In this document: in pieces, positions 1 to 11,980 of the stretch
Layout of the letters: every line of letters starts with the position of its first letter
How positions within the stretch are numbered: position 1 is the first letter of the stretch
NCBI RefSeq assembly: GCF_040954835.1
Contig: NC_090706.1
Span: 40,929,148 to 40,993,147, forward strand
Length of the DNA stretch: 64,000 bases
From: Lepisosteus oculatus
Lineage: Eukaryota > Chordata > Actinopteri > Semionotiformes > Lepisosteidae
Reading direction: 5' to 3'
Program-made: the position numbers and the translations under genes
Notes under the pieces: model-generated
Databases searched by the model: none
What the model was told of the DNA's origin: nothing
Seen by the model: the letters and a program-made list of their open reading frames with translations, nothing else

Positions 1-2630
1 GAGGAGAGCAAATGGCTCTTCTGTTCAAGGTCCAGCATCGGCACCAGACTATGACAGTCTGAGTTAAATTGCATCCCTGCCCTAGTTTTCACTGTTTGAA
101 GCATTATGGGTCACTGGCTTTCTAGAAGAACAATATGTGATTCATAGAGCTGCACCAACATAAATGACTCCCATAAATCTGCTCAGTTGCGCATCACGTT
201 TGCTGTAAGTTGTGACTGCTGCCTGATGATTAACGCGCAGCACTTCCTCTGCGGCCCGCTCGGCAGACAGACATGCTGTAAAATATGCAGTGATGCACCA
301 TTGAACTTTTTGTTGTTGTCAAAGTGTGCTACTTAAATCTAGCTTAAAAACGGCAGCATATGTTATCTTGGAATTAACATGTTTTAATAAGGTTGTTTTT
401 ACATGATGCCCGTCCGCTTTGGACATTTCAGAGGAGAATCTTGGAATGACGATGAGAGGATTGTCGAAAGGGAAAAGGTGGCAGTAACTCTATCAGAGTT
501 TGAGCTCTGCGAGTCCGACGTCTGATTGAAAAAATAATCCAAATTGCATTTGTATTCATGAAACACCGAAGAATGGATAGTCTTTTAAATTAGCATTCAC
601 GTGACTTGATCAGGATATTGAATCGCTCTTCAATGCTTCTCAGACCTCCCACATTGTACTTTTTACTGTTAATAGAAAAATATATTTTCCTTACACATGT
701 ACATTCTATATCTTTTAAAGAAATGGTCTCTTATTTTAATATCTTTTAACACTTTTAATTTTATTTTGATTCGATGGTTATGTCAGTGTTGCTTTTATGA
801 AATAATCTAAACCAGTTGTGTCCTTTCAGACATGGGACTTAATTTCTGAACAAAGGGAAATCGGCAGCGAGAGTCTGCTTGGGGCGTTTTAGAATGAACC
901 CGTTGAAAAGCTCTAACAATCATACTTTGGGATTTTGTTTTTAAATCTTTGTTTACAAATCGCAGGTCGTGATGAGGGTGGGTGGAGCTTGGAACTTGGA
1001 GAGCGTATTAAGCCGGTCGACGCTTCGGGTTTTATTTCCCAACATTTGCGGAAGAGTAATTAATTTATTACTGCGTGGTGATGAAATCTGTGATTCAGAC
1101 TGGCATTGTTTCCGTTTTAAATACATGTCCCTGCCTTTAAAGGCATCCCCAATGGAGGCTGAAACTACTGCTCGCTGAACACTGACAGGAGAGGCAGAAA
1201 CGCTGAAAACGTTGCAGCTAATGCGTTTTCCAGTTGTCTTCCTGCCTTTTGTTACCCCGGTTGGAATCTTCTTAAGGTTTATGGATTTGTTGTTTTTTTT
1301 TGCTTTTATTATCGTGGGCTTTGTAAAGGTTAAAAGGAGGCTGTAGAGCCGATAGCTGAATCACCTAAGAAGTGTTCACTTCGAACGCCTGACGCGTATC
1401 GGCTGGTACACAAGTCCAGGATGTGCGAACGGGTCCTTCTCTGCACGCGCGGGCTCTCGGAGGTCCCTCCCGTGAAGCGCTGGCCGACCGGTGAATGCTT
1501 TCAGATGCCTTTGCGTTGACGGGGTGTGGCGACTAGACTCCTGCTTCCTGGCAGGTCCTGGGTTCGGTTGTGGCCTGCGGCGCCTTCTGTGTGGAACTTG
1601 CAGGTTCTCATCTGTGTGTGGGGTTTTCTCCAGCTGCTCCAGCTCCCTGCCCCTTTCACAGATGCGCCATCTTGGTTCATTGGTGTCTCAGTGTCTGATT
1701 TGTCCGTGCGCTTGCTTCCCCAGCTGTGGACGGGCATTTACAGAGGAGCCAATTCTTTCTGAATCAAAGCCCTGTGTGTCAGCCTACCTTACACGCGATT
1801 TCTTTGCTAAGCAGCCAGCATGCCCTTTAACTGTTCTTGTGTGTCGCGGTGCATCGCTAAGGGTGGGGGGAGAGTTTTCTGCCCATTTTAAAAGGGTGAG
1901 GTAATACTCTACTTTGCAGTCAACTCATAATGGCTTAGAAGTAGACAGCTAGTGATGTCTGGGGATGGAGAAGGAGAACAATTCCATAAAGCCATATAAA
2001 ATAGCTGTTTATGATCCATGCAATGTTAATAGTTCATTATCATTACAATATCCTAGACTTGTGGAGAGTAAAAAATAAAAGGAAGAAAAAAGAAAAAAAA
2101 ATATAAAATGAGAAAATGTAAAATACTTGAATGAGATCCTGTATTATAACATTTAATATTCATAATATCTGCTCTGTAGGCTGATGTGATTCGCTATTAG
2201 TGTTCTTTGTAATTTGTAGTAATTATGCTTTTCCTTAATAAATAAAAAGTATAAAATGTACAAAAAAACCTTTTAAACACCAATGTGATGACTCTTGTCG
2301 GTTTTGTTTTTGCATGTTACTGACAGCTGGGGCTTTTTTCTCAATTTTATATTTGGTCTGAACAAATCAATGAACGGAATGTTATCTACACTGATTTCCT
2401 TCTGTTTGGGACTGTATCCTAGGAGAAGGGGGGAGAAAACAGATGACAGTTTTCTGTCAGTTTGTCCACCTGCCATTAAGATTTGTGCGGTCATCCACAA
2501 GAGCCTACTTCAATGTTAAAGCAGGTCATGCTGGTGGAGAACAGCTCTGGGGCTTTCCTGATGCATTTGTGTTTTGTGTGGTTCATTGACACCAAACGAG
2601 TTTATGAATCTGTGTGGGTGAGGAAAAAGA
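1..2630. other. intergenic DNA downstream of faxdc2
   Basis: AT-rich sequence with short open frames only, none recognisable. One SINE-like copy lies at about 1505-1670. I see no gene. Confidence 0.5.
1505..1670 (+). mobile_element. SINE, tRNA-type head with V-SINE-like body
   Basis: Shows a B-box-like tRNA promoter element (gggttcggttg) followed by the diverged motif gtggaacttgcaggttctc ... ggttttctcc. This matches the head and central part of the better-kept copy at 15.7 kb. The 3' end is not clear. Confidence 0.5.
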
Positions 2631-2645
2631 TACTCAAGATAATTT

Positions 2646-2651
2646 TTTATT
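2646..2651 (-). promoter_or_regulatory. possible faxdc2 poly(A) signal
   Basis: AATAAA on the minus strand, about 850 nt past the faxdc2 stop. It is the first canonical hexamer I found downstream, but variant signals nearer the stop are possible. Confidence 0.3.
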
Positions 2652-3485
2652 TTGCCTTTTGAAGTTCATATCCAGGATTCACAACCTCAAAGGTTTGATA
2701 GTCCAGGCACGCACATACCTGTTAACTTAAAACATCCACCTGTGAAAATGTTCTCCAGACAGCTCCTGCGTCTACTTTACAGAGAAGTAAGCGATTGGTG
2801 TGTCGGGGTAAACAAATGTGGTCATGATTTATACTAAAATACTGCATTGTAAAGAAAGAAGCTATAGATTAACACTGCTTTGATGGGGGACAACTGGGAT
2901 AAAGTTCTTGAAGGAATGCAAAGAGCAAAGAGCAATTGCTAAATGAGTTATTTTATAGTTTCTTCAGTCTTAAAACCTGGAGCAGTTTAATTTGAAGATG
3001 GTTTAAAAAAATAGATGCATTATGTCAGGAATTTAAATCATATTTGTAAATGTTCCTGGAACAGTTTTAAAAAATATATTCATTCTTCCTTGTTCTGTAG
3101 ATTTGCAATTATATGTGCAGTAATTAAATGATTGTCTCAGCATTTAAGTTTAGTACCCGCTGTTCATGGTAATCAGTTTAAAATGGCTGTTGTGTTCTAA
3201 GTGTTCGGTATTTGGTCCAAACCCAGATTTGTTTTTATAATCCCATTCCTTTCTCAGAAAGCTTGTTTGTTATAAGGCTTCTGAAGTTCAGTGTAAACCA
3301 CGGAATGTGCAGTTAGGATTACTAAAATAAGACTGAAGGACAAAATAAAAAATACAAAAAGCACTGCCACACAAAGAGCTGAAAGAGTAGAAACATTTCA
3401 GGAAGGTGCAAGCGCAGTGCTTCGGTCCTGCCTGCCTCTCCCAGCTCGGAGGGTGGGGTGCCCCGCTGCTGGCAGACGGAGCCAT

Positions 3486-3503
3486 GGGGGGGGGGGGGGG
3501 GGG
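3486..3503. repeat. 18-nt G/C homopolymer
   Basis: Eighteen consecutive Gs on the plus strand, read as poly(C) right after the faxdc2 stop codon in the mRNA. Confidence 0.95.
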
Positions 3504-3660
3504 TCACTGGTCCTTCTTGGGCGCGTCAGGGATGCTCTCGCTGAGGGGCGTGAGGCTCAGCAGCAGCAGGTGGCGCTCGTAGGCCTTGGTCTGCTTGAAG
3601 GTGGCGTCAGTGCCATGCAGCCGGTCCAGCACTCCCAGCACCCCGTAGCACTGGTTAAAC
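3504..3660 (-). CDS. faxdc2: faxdc2 exon 9 (terminal)
   Basis: Encodes [18 protein letters not shown] to PKKDQ and a TGA stop at 3506-3504. Acceptor ctctcacccag. An 18-nt C tract (plus-strand G run, 3486-3503) follows the stop directly in the mRNA sense. Confidence 0.95.
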
Positions 3661-6600
3661 CTGGGTGAGAGCACAAGAACAGGAAGCCGTAAGGGGAGAC
3701 CGAGCCCGTTCACCCACCTGCAGGCCCCTGCTGCTCACCTCCTGGGGGACCTGCAGAACTTCCCCCACGATCAAGCTCCTGTGAGTCATCTCTTCCCCCT
3801 GCTCCTCTTTTCTTCCCTGGGCGGATGCAGGGTTGTTGCTTGGTTATTCCTGGGCAGAGAAGACCTGCTCAAGTCATTACAAAATCCTGAGCCTCTCCGG
3901 GTTTTTCAGTAGTTAGGAGAAAACACCTTCCCTGGGCAGGCAGGGGGCAGTCTCCTTCCTTCCTGGCTCCTCCGTCGGTAAGTGATTCCCAGATGGGCAC
4001 AGTGTGCAGAATATTTTGCTGGAAAGCCCTGGGTTGTGAGGAACCCTCACTGAGAACTTTGGCAAGTCAGGATCGTGAAAGAATCTCTTTTTAGCAACAG
4101 TACTGCCCCCCAAGCAGAAAAGTTGAATTAAAAAACTGGTGGTATATGTTTTAGATTAATACAAGGGCAGGTGGACAATTTAGATGTGCCATTTAAACAA
4201 GTCTCACCGTTCAAATGCAATGCAGAAGGCAGCTTGACTACCCTCCCCACTGTTAAGATGAAGCACATGAGTGTATCCAGCTGATCAGTGAGGGTAAAAC
4301 AGGCCTCTTGTGTTTGGATTCCTCCCAGCATTGCCCTAGCTGTTTTGCATTCCTGTAAGCAATTCCAGAACTGGCTGAAGTGAGGAAAGTTAAAATTTGC
4401 CAAAACCATCACTCACTTCTTCCCTCATACATCCCCGATTTCCTGATGCAAGACTGCAGTTAAGCTGGTATCTGAACCTGGTGGTCTGTAGTATTCTAAT
4501 TATATCTTATATTGCATCTAACCTACACAAATTTGTAGCCCCTTGAGTCCTGTGGTCTAAGGTCCTGTGTCTGCAGGCTCTTTTTGATAGGAAAGCACTG
4601 CACTTCTCTTCTGTCTTTTCCTGTCTCTCGGGAGCAGTGTATCCGCGTTGTGTGTGACGCCCCCTTTTGCACATCATCGTCTCAGCTGTGTGACACGCTG
4701 ACAGATCAGCACCTGTGGCTTTTCAGCTTTGCACAGCGCAGGCAGGAGCCCAGAGACGACCCCTCATTCAGACGTGCTGTTCTGTTTCTGTACTTTCTAT
4801 CTCTGCACCGCTCCTGGTACAGTTATGCCCTGCGTCATCTAAAACTGGGGTCTTTAAACTGCTACTAGAAAGATCCAACCCACCAGGGCTGTGTTATATC
4901 ACACCTTTCTCAAGGCCTCAAACACATCCGTTGTGGTCAGTCGGTCAACCAGGTGATGGGTTAAACACAGCTATCTGAAACCTACATCACGGTATATTCA
5001 ATTCCTTGATGCAGCAGAGTGCTTGCTTAATTGATTAGTAACTTAAGTGTGTTCCCAATTTTCAGCAACAAACGACCGAGGATGACCTGTCTGTCCTGGG
5101 GATCTCGGGGATCCTGCGGACCAGGAATCCCAGGGTCCAGATCCCTGCTCTCGAACCGTGCAGGAGAGCAAGAGCAGAGCTCCTCGCCAGCGCTCGGTGG
5201 GACTGCCCTTCCAGCACGGCTCTCCACGGCCGGGGGACCCCACGCTTGCGCACCCCGTCTCTGGCGACGCTGAACCCCAGCGGCGCGGCGAGTCCTGCTG
5301 CAGGCCTCCCCGCCGTTCTGACTGGGGGAACCGGCTGCGGGTCCCGTTCGGCAGACGGTGACCCCCGCGCCCGGCTCCTTACTTGAGGTGGTGGAAGTCG
5401 TGGAACTCGGGCGAGGGCAGGAGGGGCAGGTGGTAGCCGCAGTGCGAGACCGTGGTGACCAGCAGGGCCAGGGTGAACCACAGCATGGTGGTGGCCGCGT
5501 GGGAGCCCAGCAGGGCGGGGCCCAGGAGCACCGGCAGCATGTTGGACAGCTGGGGGGACAGACAGCCCTCATGAGCAGGACACCGCAGCTCAAGAGTCAA
5601 GATTTCCTTATTTGCCATATACAACAAGTGTACTGGAATGCTTACGCCCAACTGTACCCAGGAACATTAGAGGAAAAAAAATAGGCACAAATGACAAACA
5701 GACATGGACAATAAATTTAGACAATAGACGTCATAATACAGCCAAGACAGGACATAGTGCAAATAGTGCTCTACCTTAAAGTGCAGGTGCTAATTTGAGC
5801 TGTTTATGATGCAGACTGCTTGGGGGAAGAGGCTGTTTCTGAATCTATTTGTCAGTGTTCTGATGCTGTGATTCCTCCTACCAGAACCCAGGGGTGGAAA
5901 CAGATCGTGGACAGGGTGAATTGGGTCCCGAAGTATAGCTCGAGCCCGGTTGTGGCAGCGGTCGAGGTATATCCAGTCGGTGTGGTATGGTGGAGCCACA
6001 GTACAGGACAGAAAATCCATACAGAGGGTAGCTCAGTCCCAGTGATTTTCTGCGCGGACCTCACAGCCCTCTGTATGGCTTTTCTGTCCTGCAAAACGCT
6101 CACTGCTCCTCTGGGCTGGAGCCCCCGAGCTCTGACGTTCTGTAGAGCAGCCCCACTGCTTTTAAAAAGCAGAACAACAATCAGGCCAACATTGGCCTGC
6201 TATGACAGTTGGAAAGAAAAACTTATTTTAAGCCAGTTCACCCAGCAGTGTTCTGTTCATTAGAAACTGACCTAAAGATGACAAATACCTGCTGCCGCTC
6301 CCTGGCGCAGGCATGAGAGTGAACGAAATTTCCTATGTAAAGCAACAAACCACAAAACATTCAACCTGACTGTTGCAATTAGCTCTTTAACTCCCTTTTA
6401 AAGGGACTCCTCAACAGCGATGATAGTTCACACATTCATAAATCTCTCACTTTCAATCGCATGGAATGTCCTGCACTAAAGTTTAATCGCATAACAAAAT
6501 TCTTATAAAGTCTTACAACATCTTAATCCCCTTAATCCCCTTGACTCTAGATGGACTTTCTTCTGGTGCAACACAGTCACGAGCCAAGGGCTTGGGAATT

Positions 6601-9600
6601 ATGGGCTGTGTCCTCCCAGTCTGGATCCCTCCACCATCTACACCATAGAGGGTAGAGAAATGGGCCCTGTGTTCTTGAGCTTGGTTATGTTGTTAAAATT
6701 CGTTGGGATCTGAGTCAACGTCCAAACTTCAAGAAGCAGAGGACAGAGGTAGCAGTGCTCTCTGAAGAGCCACGTCTCTCAGACCCGGCCCTCAGCCCTC
6801 AGCCCACCTACCACGTGCTCCAGCGGATGGGCGTACAGAGCGACCACGCCGACCGGCGCCGTCCACTCGTGGTGGACCTTGTGGATGTGTTTGTACAGCG
6901 CAGGGTGGTGGAACAGCCTGGAAGAGATGCACGTCTTTACCCCACTGGACACGACCGCCCCCTGCTGCCCCGGGAACGCCCTTGGACTTCTGGAGTCGCC
7001 CTTCGTCTTTATACTCCCGGGCTCACCTCACCTGCCCCCTCACCTCACCCACCCCTCACCTGCCCCCTCACCTCACCTGCCCCCTCTCCTCAACCGCCCC
7101 TTCACCTGCCCCTCTCCTGTCCCTTCACCTCACCTGCCCCCTCACCCGCCCCTCACCTGTGGGAGTAGTAGAAGAAGATCTCTTCCAGCAGCCCGCAGAC
7201 AGACAGCTCCAGCAGGACCCAGTGGAAAGTGGGGAGCTCCGGCCCACAGGGGTTCCCCCGCCACCGCATGAGCAGGAACATGCCGGAGACCATGGGCATG
7301 GACAGGAACAGCTGGTTGTACAGCACCGTCCTCACCGCCTGGCGCAGCTTCCCCGGGTCAACCTGAGGGAGGGAGGCGGGGTCAGCAGCAGGGCCGCGCC
7401 AGGCCAGGCCGGGCCGGGCCATGCTAGAGCGGGCACGACGAGGCACCCGGCTCGCACCAGCAGCAGCGCGTGGCGGCTCGGCGTTCTGCCTCAGACGCTC
7501 ACACGGAGGCCCGCCGCCCCCCTGACCTGCCCCACCGGCGCAGGGAGGGGTCTGTCCCTGCGGAGCAGCAGCAGGGCAGGCCTTCCCAGACTGCCGCAGC
7601 CGGCTGCTGCTTTGTGTGGACAGGGCGTCCCCTTACCACGGCCCACGTCTAAAGTCTGTGTGATTTCTGCTGCCCAGAGCACTCGGTCCTGACTACACGG
7701 CCAGCAGCACACAAGCACAGCCGTCTCACTGACCGAGGGACAAGGGGACAGACCGGAGATCTGTTTAAACAGCTCAGTTCTCCTGTGCGGAAATTCTTAA
7801 AATTCAGACTGAAGTCTCCTGTCTTTGTTTTGCAGAAAAAGCCAGACCTCCTTGTTGAGATCTATAACCTGATCAGTGAGCAACAGCGAGACCAGATAAA
7901 CTGGTGTTTTTGGCAGCAGGTGAGGCGATCTGCTGCCGGTGGGTGGAGTTCAGCTTACAGAACAGGGGTCCTGGCTGGCTCTGTCCTGCAGACAGCACGT
8001 AGCAGACCCTTATCTGTCCAATCCCTTTATCTCTGGCTCTGATGGCTTCAGCTGCTTGTCTAATAACACAGGACTTTGTGCACTATGCTAAGAAATCCGA
8101 TGATGTAAGCAAAATGAAAACAGCCAAGTCAAAAAGCAGCTCAGCAAAACACCAGCTTTTTACTTTAATCCCTGAAGCACTTCAGGTGTCCCTGGCTGCT
8201 GGCACATGAAAATGCTCCAGAGTGTCAGCTGCACTGTATGAAAGACCGCAAGACTCTGCCTGGGAAACTAACTCTGGAATCAGATTCTCCCAACCCTTTT
8301 AAAAAAAACAAATCTGTCTGTAAGAATCTGTCCACGCGGATGTTTCTGTGAGCAGCGAGAGCAGCTTGAGCCTACTGGGTCGTTCCTGCCCAGCTGGATC
8401 CGGTATCTGGTGATGAAGGCAGGTCTCCCAGTGAGGTCGGCGACCATGAGCACCGCGTTGAACAGCCAGAACGCAAGGGTGGGCACCACCATGGTCGCTG
8501 TCCAGAGAAGAAAAATCACGCATCGTCTGAACGTCTGTGGCTGCAGAGATTTCAAGATGTGCAGCAGTCCCGATACACATCGGGCACGCTTGTACGCAAA
8601 CACCACCTTCTTCCAGCCCACGCTGCTGAAAAGACCTGCAGTACATTTCTGCCATGACAGCTGCAGATTGAATACCATACAATTTGTGGTGCGATTTTGT
8701 ATTGTCGGATAACTAAATCACAGGAGTTTTCCTCCTGTTCCCCTTCAGTCACCTGCTGACCTTTTGTCTGTCATTAATTACAATTCCCACCAACAGCAGC
8801 TACAGTACTGCTGTCTTTCACAGGGCATCAGGACGCTGCACTGAAGAGGCTTTGCTTTTGTGCAGAATCACAATCCGACATGCTAGCGTGACAGAAGTGT
8901 GACCGATGACTGCAGATGAACTTCAGCCCATCTTATACTGTAGCGGCAGCGAAACACAAAACAGCGTGAAGCGATGTGCCTTCTCACCTACGAAGAACAA
9001 GGCCCACTCATTGCCGCCCAGCAGGAGATGGAGCTTCGTCCACTGAGTCTGCCAGAAGTCCCCCGACGCGCCCCAGAAGCGCTGCAGGTGCCTGTGGGGC
9101 AGGAGAGCGCGAGCAGTGAGTGGCGAGCGGCGAGCCTGCACACACACACACTCACACCCACGGCACAGCCACACAGCCCGGTTCACGACGCTGCCAGGTC
9201 TCTCCCAGCACCAGCTTCGCCGCGGCTGACTGGGTTTGAAGCCCCCAGCAGGGAGGCGAGGGGACCGTTACCACGTGAGGGAGTTCCGGAAGGCGAGCAG
9301 GACGAAGAGGCCCGAGCCCAGGATGAAGGCTCCCTTCTTCACCGAGTCCCAGACCTGGCCCTCCTGTGGAGACACGGGGCGCTCACAGCTCAGCCCGCAG
9401 CAACCCAGAGACGCCGGGACCGGGAGGTCACTGAACCCCACCAGCAGAGCTGTGCCTCGCTACTGCACACGGACCTGCACACGCCTTCTGCTTGCACACT
9501 GCACGACAGGGCGGCTCCAGAGAAGAGCAGAGACTGTCACTTTTATACTCTCTCTCTCTGTGTGATGAGGTGCTGTCTCTCACTCTGTGTTGAGGTCTGT

Positions 9601-10602
9601 GTGTGTTGAGGTGCTGTCTCTCTGTGTTGAGGTCTGTGTGTGTTGAGGTGCTCTCTCTCTGTGTTGAGGTCTGTGTGTGTTGATGAGCTAGCTGTCTCTC
9701 ACTCTCTGTGTGTTGAGGTGCTGTCTCTCTCTGTGTTGAGGTCTGTGTGTGTTGAGGAGCTGTCTCTCTCTGTGTTGAGGTCTGTGTGTGTTGAGGAGCT
9801 GTCTCTCTGTGTTGAGGTCTGTGTGTGTTGAGGAGCTTGCTGTCTCTGTGTGTTGAGGTGCTGTCTCTCACTCTCTGTGTGTTGAGGTGCTGTCTCTCTC
9901 TGTGTTGAGGAGCTGTCTCTCTCTGTGTTGAGGAGCTGTCTCTCTCTGTGTTGAGGTGCTGTCTCTCAGTGTTGAGGTCTGTGTGTGTTGAGGAGCTGTC
10001 TCTCTCTCTCTATCTCTCTGTGGTGCTGGGGTCTGTGTGAAACAGCATCAGCTCAATGTCAGGCTCTCCAACACCTGCATGAAGCCCTCTCTTCTTTTCC
10101 TCCTGCACTTTGCCTTTCTGTATTCAAAACAAATTCCAGAGATCCCCACCGCCACCAAAACACAGCTGGAGCACAGGTCAGGCCCCGTGAGAGGCAGGCA
10201 AGTCCCCAGCTCACCAGCTCTTGCAACACTACAGGCGCCTGGAGAACTGCCCGTCTAATGAAAGCCACATGATGTGCTGTTTTTTTGTAAAGGTCCTGCT
10301 GGTGGATCACACAGAGGGCTGAAGACACCAGACTGTTTTGCTTATTTACTTCACCCTTGCACGAGTGACATTGCTGGCAGTAAACCGCGATTATGAATAA
10401 CCCTGGTTTTATTGCGACAGTAAAGGGACAGGTCGGTAGGGGTAAGGACGCACCGTGAACAGACAGAGCTAGCGGGTGTTCTCTCCGGAGTATAGAGCAC
10501 TTATACCGGTTTACTGACGGGTAGCTCTCTCCGGTGGAGCGGTCTGCTTACCTGCCTGCGCGGCCCCGCGGCGCCGGTACCGACTGCAGCTGCTCCCCGC
10601 AT
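3504..10602 (-). CDS. faxdc2: FAXDC2, fatty acid hydroxylase domain-containing protein 2 (gene span, 8 coding exons)
   Basis: Membrane di-iron enzyme of the fatty acid hydroxylase/sterol desaturase superfamily, expected in the ER. Family knowledge: the human protein is linked to sterol metabolism and megakaryocyte differentiation. Coding exons, 5' to 3': 10602-10552, 9363-9272, 9091-8988, 8497-8376, 7362-7157, 6917-6812, 5549-5383, 3660-3504. All junctions are GT-AG and all phases agree, giving 334 aa against about 333 in human. The histidine boxes are visible: SHRLFHH (about 190-196), HIHKVHH (about 202-208) and HCGYH plus HDFHH (about 263-281). The C-terminus [18 protein letters not shown] and the ending [14 protein letters not shown] closely match my memory of the mammalian protein. 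I chose the start at 10602 because MRG...Q joins in phase to EGQVWDS, like the human N-terminus. Identity is very likely; substrate is not inferable from sequence. Confidence 0.93.
5383..5549 (-). CDS. faxdc2: faxdc2 exon 8
   Basis: Encodes [17 protein letters not shown] to [11 protein letters not shown] with the last histidine box. The final Lys codon is split (AA|G) by the intron; donor gtaagg. Confidence 0.95.
5590..6110 (-). mobile_element. LINE 3' end, CR1/L2/Rex-like, 5'-truncated
   Basis: Minus-strand reading gives [19 protein letters not shown], then [17 protein letters not shown] and [16 protein letters not shown]. These are typical of the extreme C-terminus of reverse transcriptases in CR1/L2/Rex-group LINEs of fishes. 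The pieces lie in more than one frame, so the copy is decayed. The 3' UTR ends near 5590 with a motif (acacttgttgtatatggcaa) related to that at 48.75 kb. It lies in the faxdc2 intron between exons 8 and 7. Confidence 0.6.
6812..6917 (-). CDS. faxdc2: faxdc2 exon 7
   Basis: Encodes [18 protein letters not shown] and YAHPLEHV, the core di-iron-binding histidine cluster. Acceptor tctcttccag, donor GTG|gtaggt, phase 0 out. Confidence 0.95.
7016..7156. repeat. degenerate CTCACCTGCCCC tandem repeat
   Basis: Runs of cctcacctgcccc and close variants fill most of the 239-bp intron between faxdc2 exons 6 and 7. On the transcribed strand each unit reads as a gtgagg-like donor. Confidence 0.85.
7157..7362 (-). 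CDS. faxdc2: faxdc2 exon 6
   Basis: Encodes [17 protein letters not shown] to [10 protein letters not shown] and carries the start of the first histidine box. Acceptor ctccctcag, donor CACAG|gtgagg. The donor is followed by a dense run of further gtgagg-like sites. Confidence 0.93.
8376..8497 (-). CDS. faxdc2: faxdc2 exon 5
   Basis: Encodes [20 protein letters not shown] and [13 protein letters not shown]. Acceptor tctctggacag, donor CCA|gtaggc, phase 0 out. Contains a hydrophobic membrane segment. Confidence 0.9.
8988..9091 (-). CDS. faxdc2: faxdc2 exon 4
   Basis: Encodes [17 protein letters not shown] to LFFV, a segment that strongly resembles mammalian FAXDC2. Acceptor ccccacag, donor GTAG|gtgaga. 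Phase 2 in, 1 out. Confidence 0.9.
9272..9363 (-). CDS. faxdc2: faxdc2 exon 3
   Basis: Encodes [16 protein letters not shown] and the first membrane segment to NSLTW. The final Trp codon is split 2+1 across the intron. Donor TG|gtaacg. Confidence 0.88.
9560..10025. repeat. minisatellite, TGTTGAGG(T/A)GCTGTCTCTC units
   Basis: Some 450 bp of imperfect tandem units built from tgttgagg, gctgtctctctctg and tctgtgtg, with unit length varying between about 20 and 45 bp. It sits in the faxdc2 intron between exons 3 and 2 and gives long but meaningless open frames. Confidence 0.9.
10552..10602 (-). CDS. faxdc2: faxdc2 exon 2 (initiator exon, 17 codons)
   Basis: Starts [10 protein letters not shown], ends with CAG|gtaagc. 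An acceptor tract (ctgtttcctcag) lies two bases before the ATG. Phase 0 into the next exon. Confidence 0.8.
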
Positions 10603-11980
10603 GCCTGAGGAAACAGCACACCGGTGAAGAGCACACCTGCACTTTCCCCGTCGGCACTGGCCCCCGAGTCCGGCCGCCGGCCGCCGTGTCTCGGTCTAAT
10701 CTCAGCCAGACCCGCCGGGGCAGCCCCGGTATGCTACCCTGTAAAACGACTTTTTTTTTGTGGATTTGCGACAAACGAACCTTTCTTTTTTTAAAATCAC
10801 AAACCGGGCTTAAACTGAGTGTGTCAGTGTGGAGGGGCGGTGGAGCGGGTGACGAAGACGAGGGAGGGACGGCAGATGTTCTCTACAAGAACAGGGAGGT
10901 GGTGCTACCACACAGCCAGCTATCCTTTGCTCTGTTATTATCGGGACATGGAGTTCCGATGGTCACACTGCAGTCCCATTTCTCCAGTCCGAAGTGCCTT
11001 GTCTTCTCCTGACACGTAGTGTCCCTGGCGTGACTGCTGCTGTTGAATCGTGATCTGTTCTATCAGCACCGCGGGTTCCTCGCCTCCGTGAGGAAGGTGT
11101 TGGGCAGTGCGCCACCACAGGATCTGTGTTAGTCAGGCTTTTAATTAGCGCTGGTCTTCACTCCTCAACTCCACTCCTCAGTCTCAGTCTCAGCGCCACA
11201 GGAGCGAGTTTGCACCGGGAGGGAATTCAAAACAGACAGAGAACAGAGACGCGATGCGATTCGGGTCAGTCTGACAGCAGCCGAAGCTGAAGACGACTTT
11301 ATTACATGGAGGACAGCGTCGTTCTATACTGACACCAATAATAACGTATATCTCAGACGTAAGCATAAATAATCTGTATATGAAAATACGCGATATTATA
11401 AATGGTAAACGTTAGTTACGTTAGACGTCTGACCGTTTAACGTTCCTGTGTTCTTTGAGACTGGATTTATAGCTGTCATGACGAAGTTCACAGGCGACCC
11501 AGTTTATCACCTATACTTTGATTCTTCCCCCCAAACAAAACTAAAAGTATACTACTTTTTCTTCTAAAATGAGAAAATGAATTCTTTAATAGGTGTTTTA
11601 GTATTAATTAGCCTCCAAAAGGCTGAAGACTGCTCTTACGAAAAACACCTCAAGGTTACTGTGTACAAGAGCTACAGGCAGTTTGAAGAGAAGGCACAGC
11701 GGAGAGTATTCTGCGCACTGGTAATGTGTGAAGTTAGTTTCCACAGAACCGGGAGCAGCCGACTTGGGTAACAAGCGACCATCCCCGTCTGTGCATAAAA
11801 TATGCGATATATTAACACAAGACGCGATAATAGACAGTTGTCAAGCTCCTCCGTCCAGGGCACAACAATAAACTCCCAAGCCGATTTGCATTTAAATCTC
11901 GGTGATTTTTTTTTTATTTGACATAAGAGATCAAGTATCGAATCCGTTAGTTCAACAAAAACAAAATCGAACTTGCTTAC

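Noticed and set aside
5027-5593. 188-codon minus-strand frame overlapping faxdc2 exon 8
   Set aside because: It is an out-of-frame shadow of the real exon running into GC-rich intron.
9428-9871. Repetitive proteins (HTQTSTQRE-type repeats) on both strands
   Set aside because: They are translations of the minisatellite at 9560-10025, not genes.
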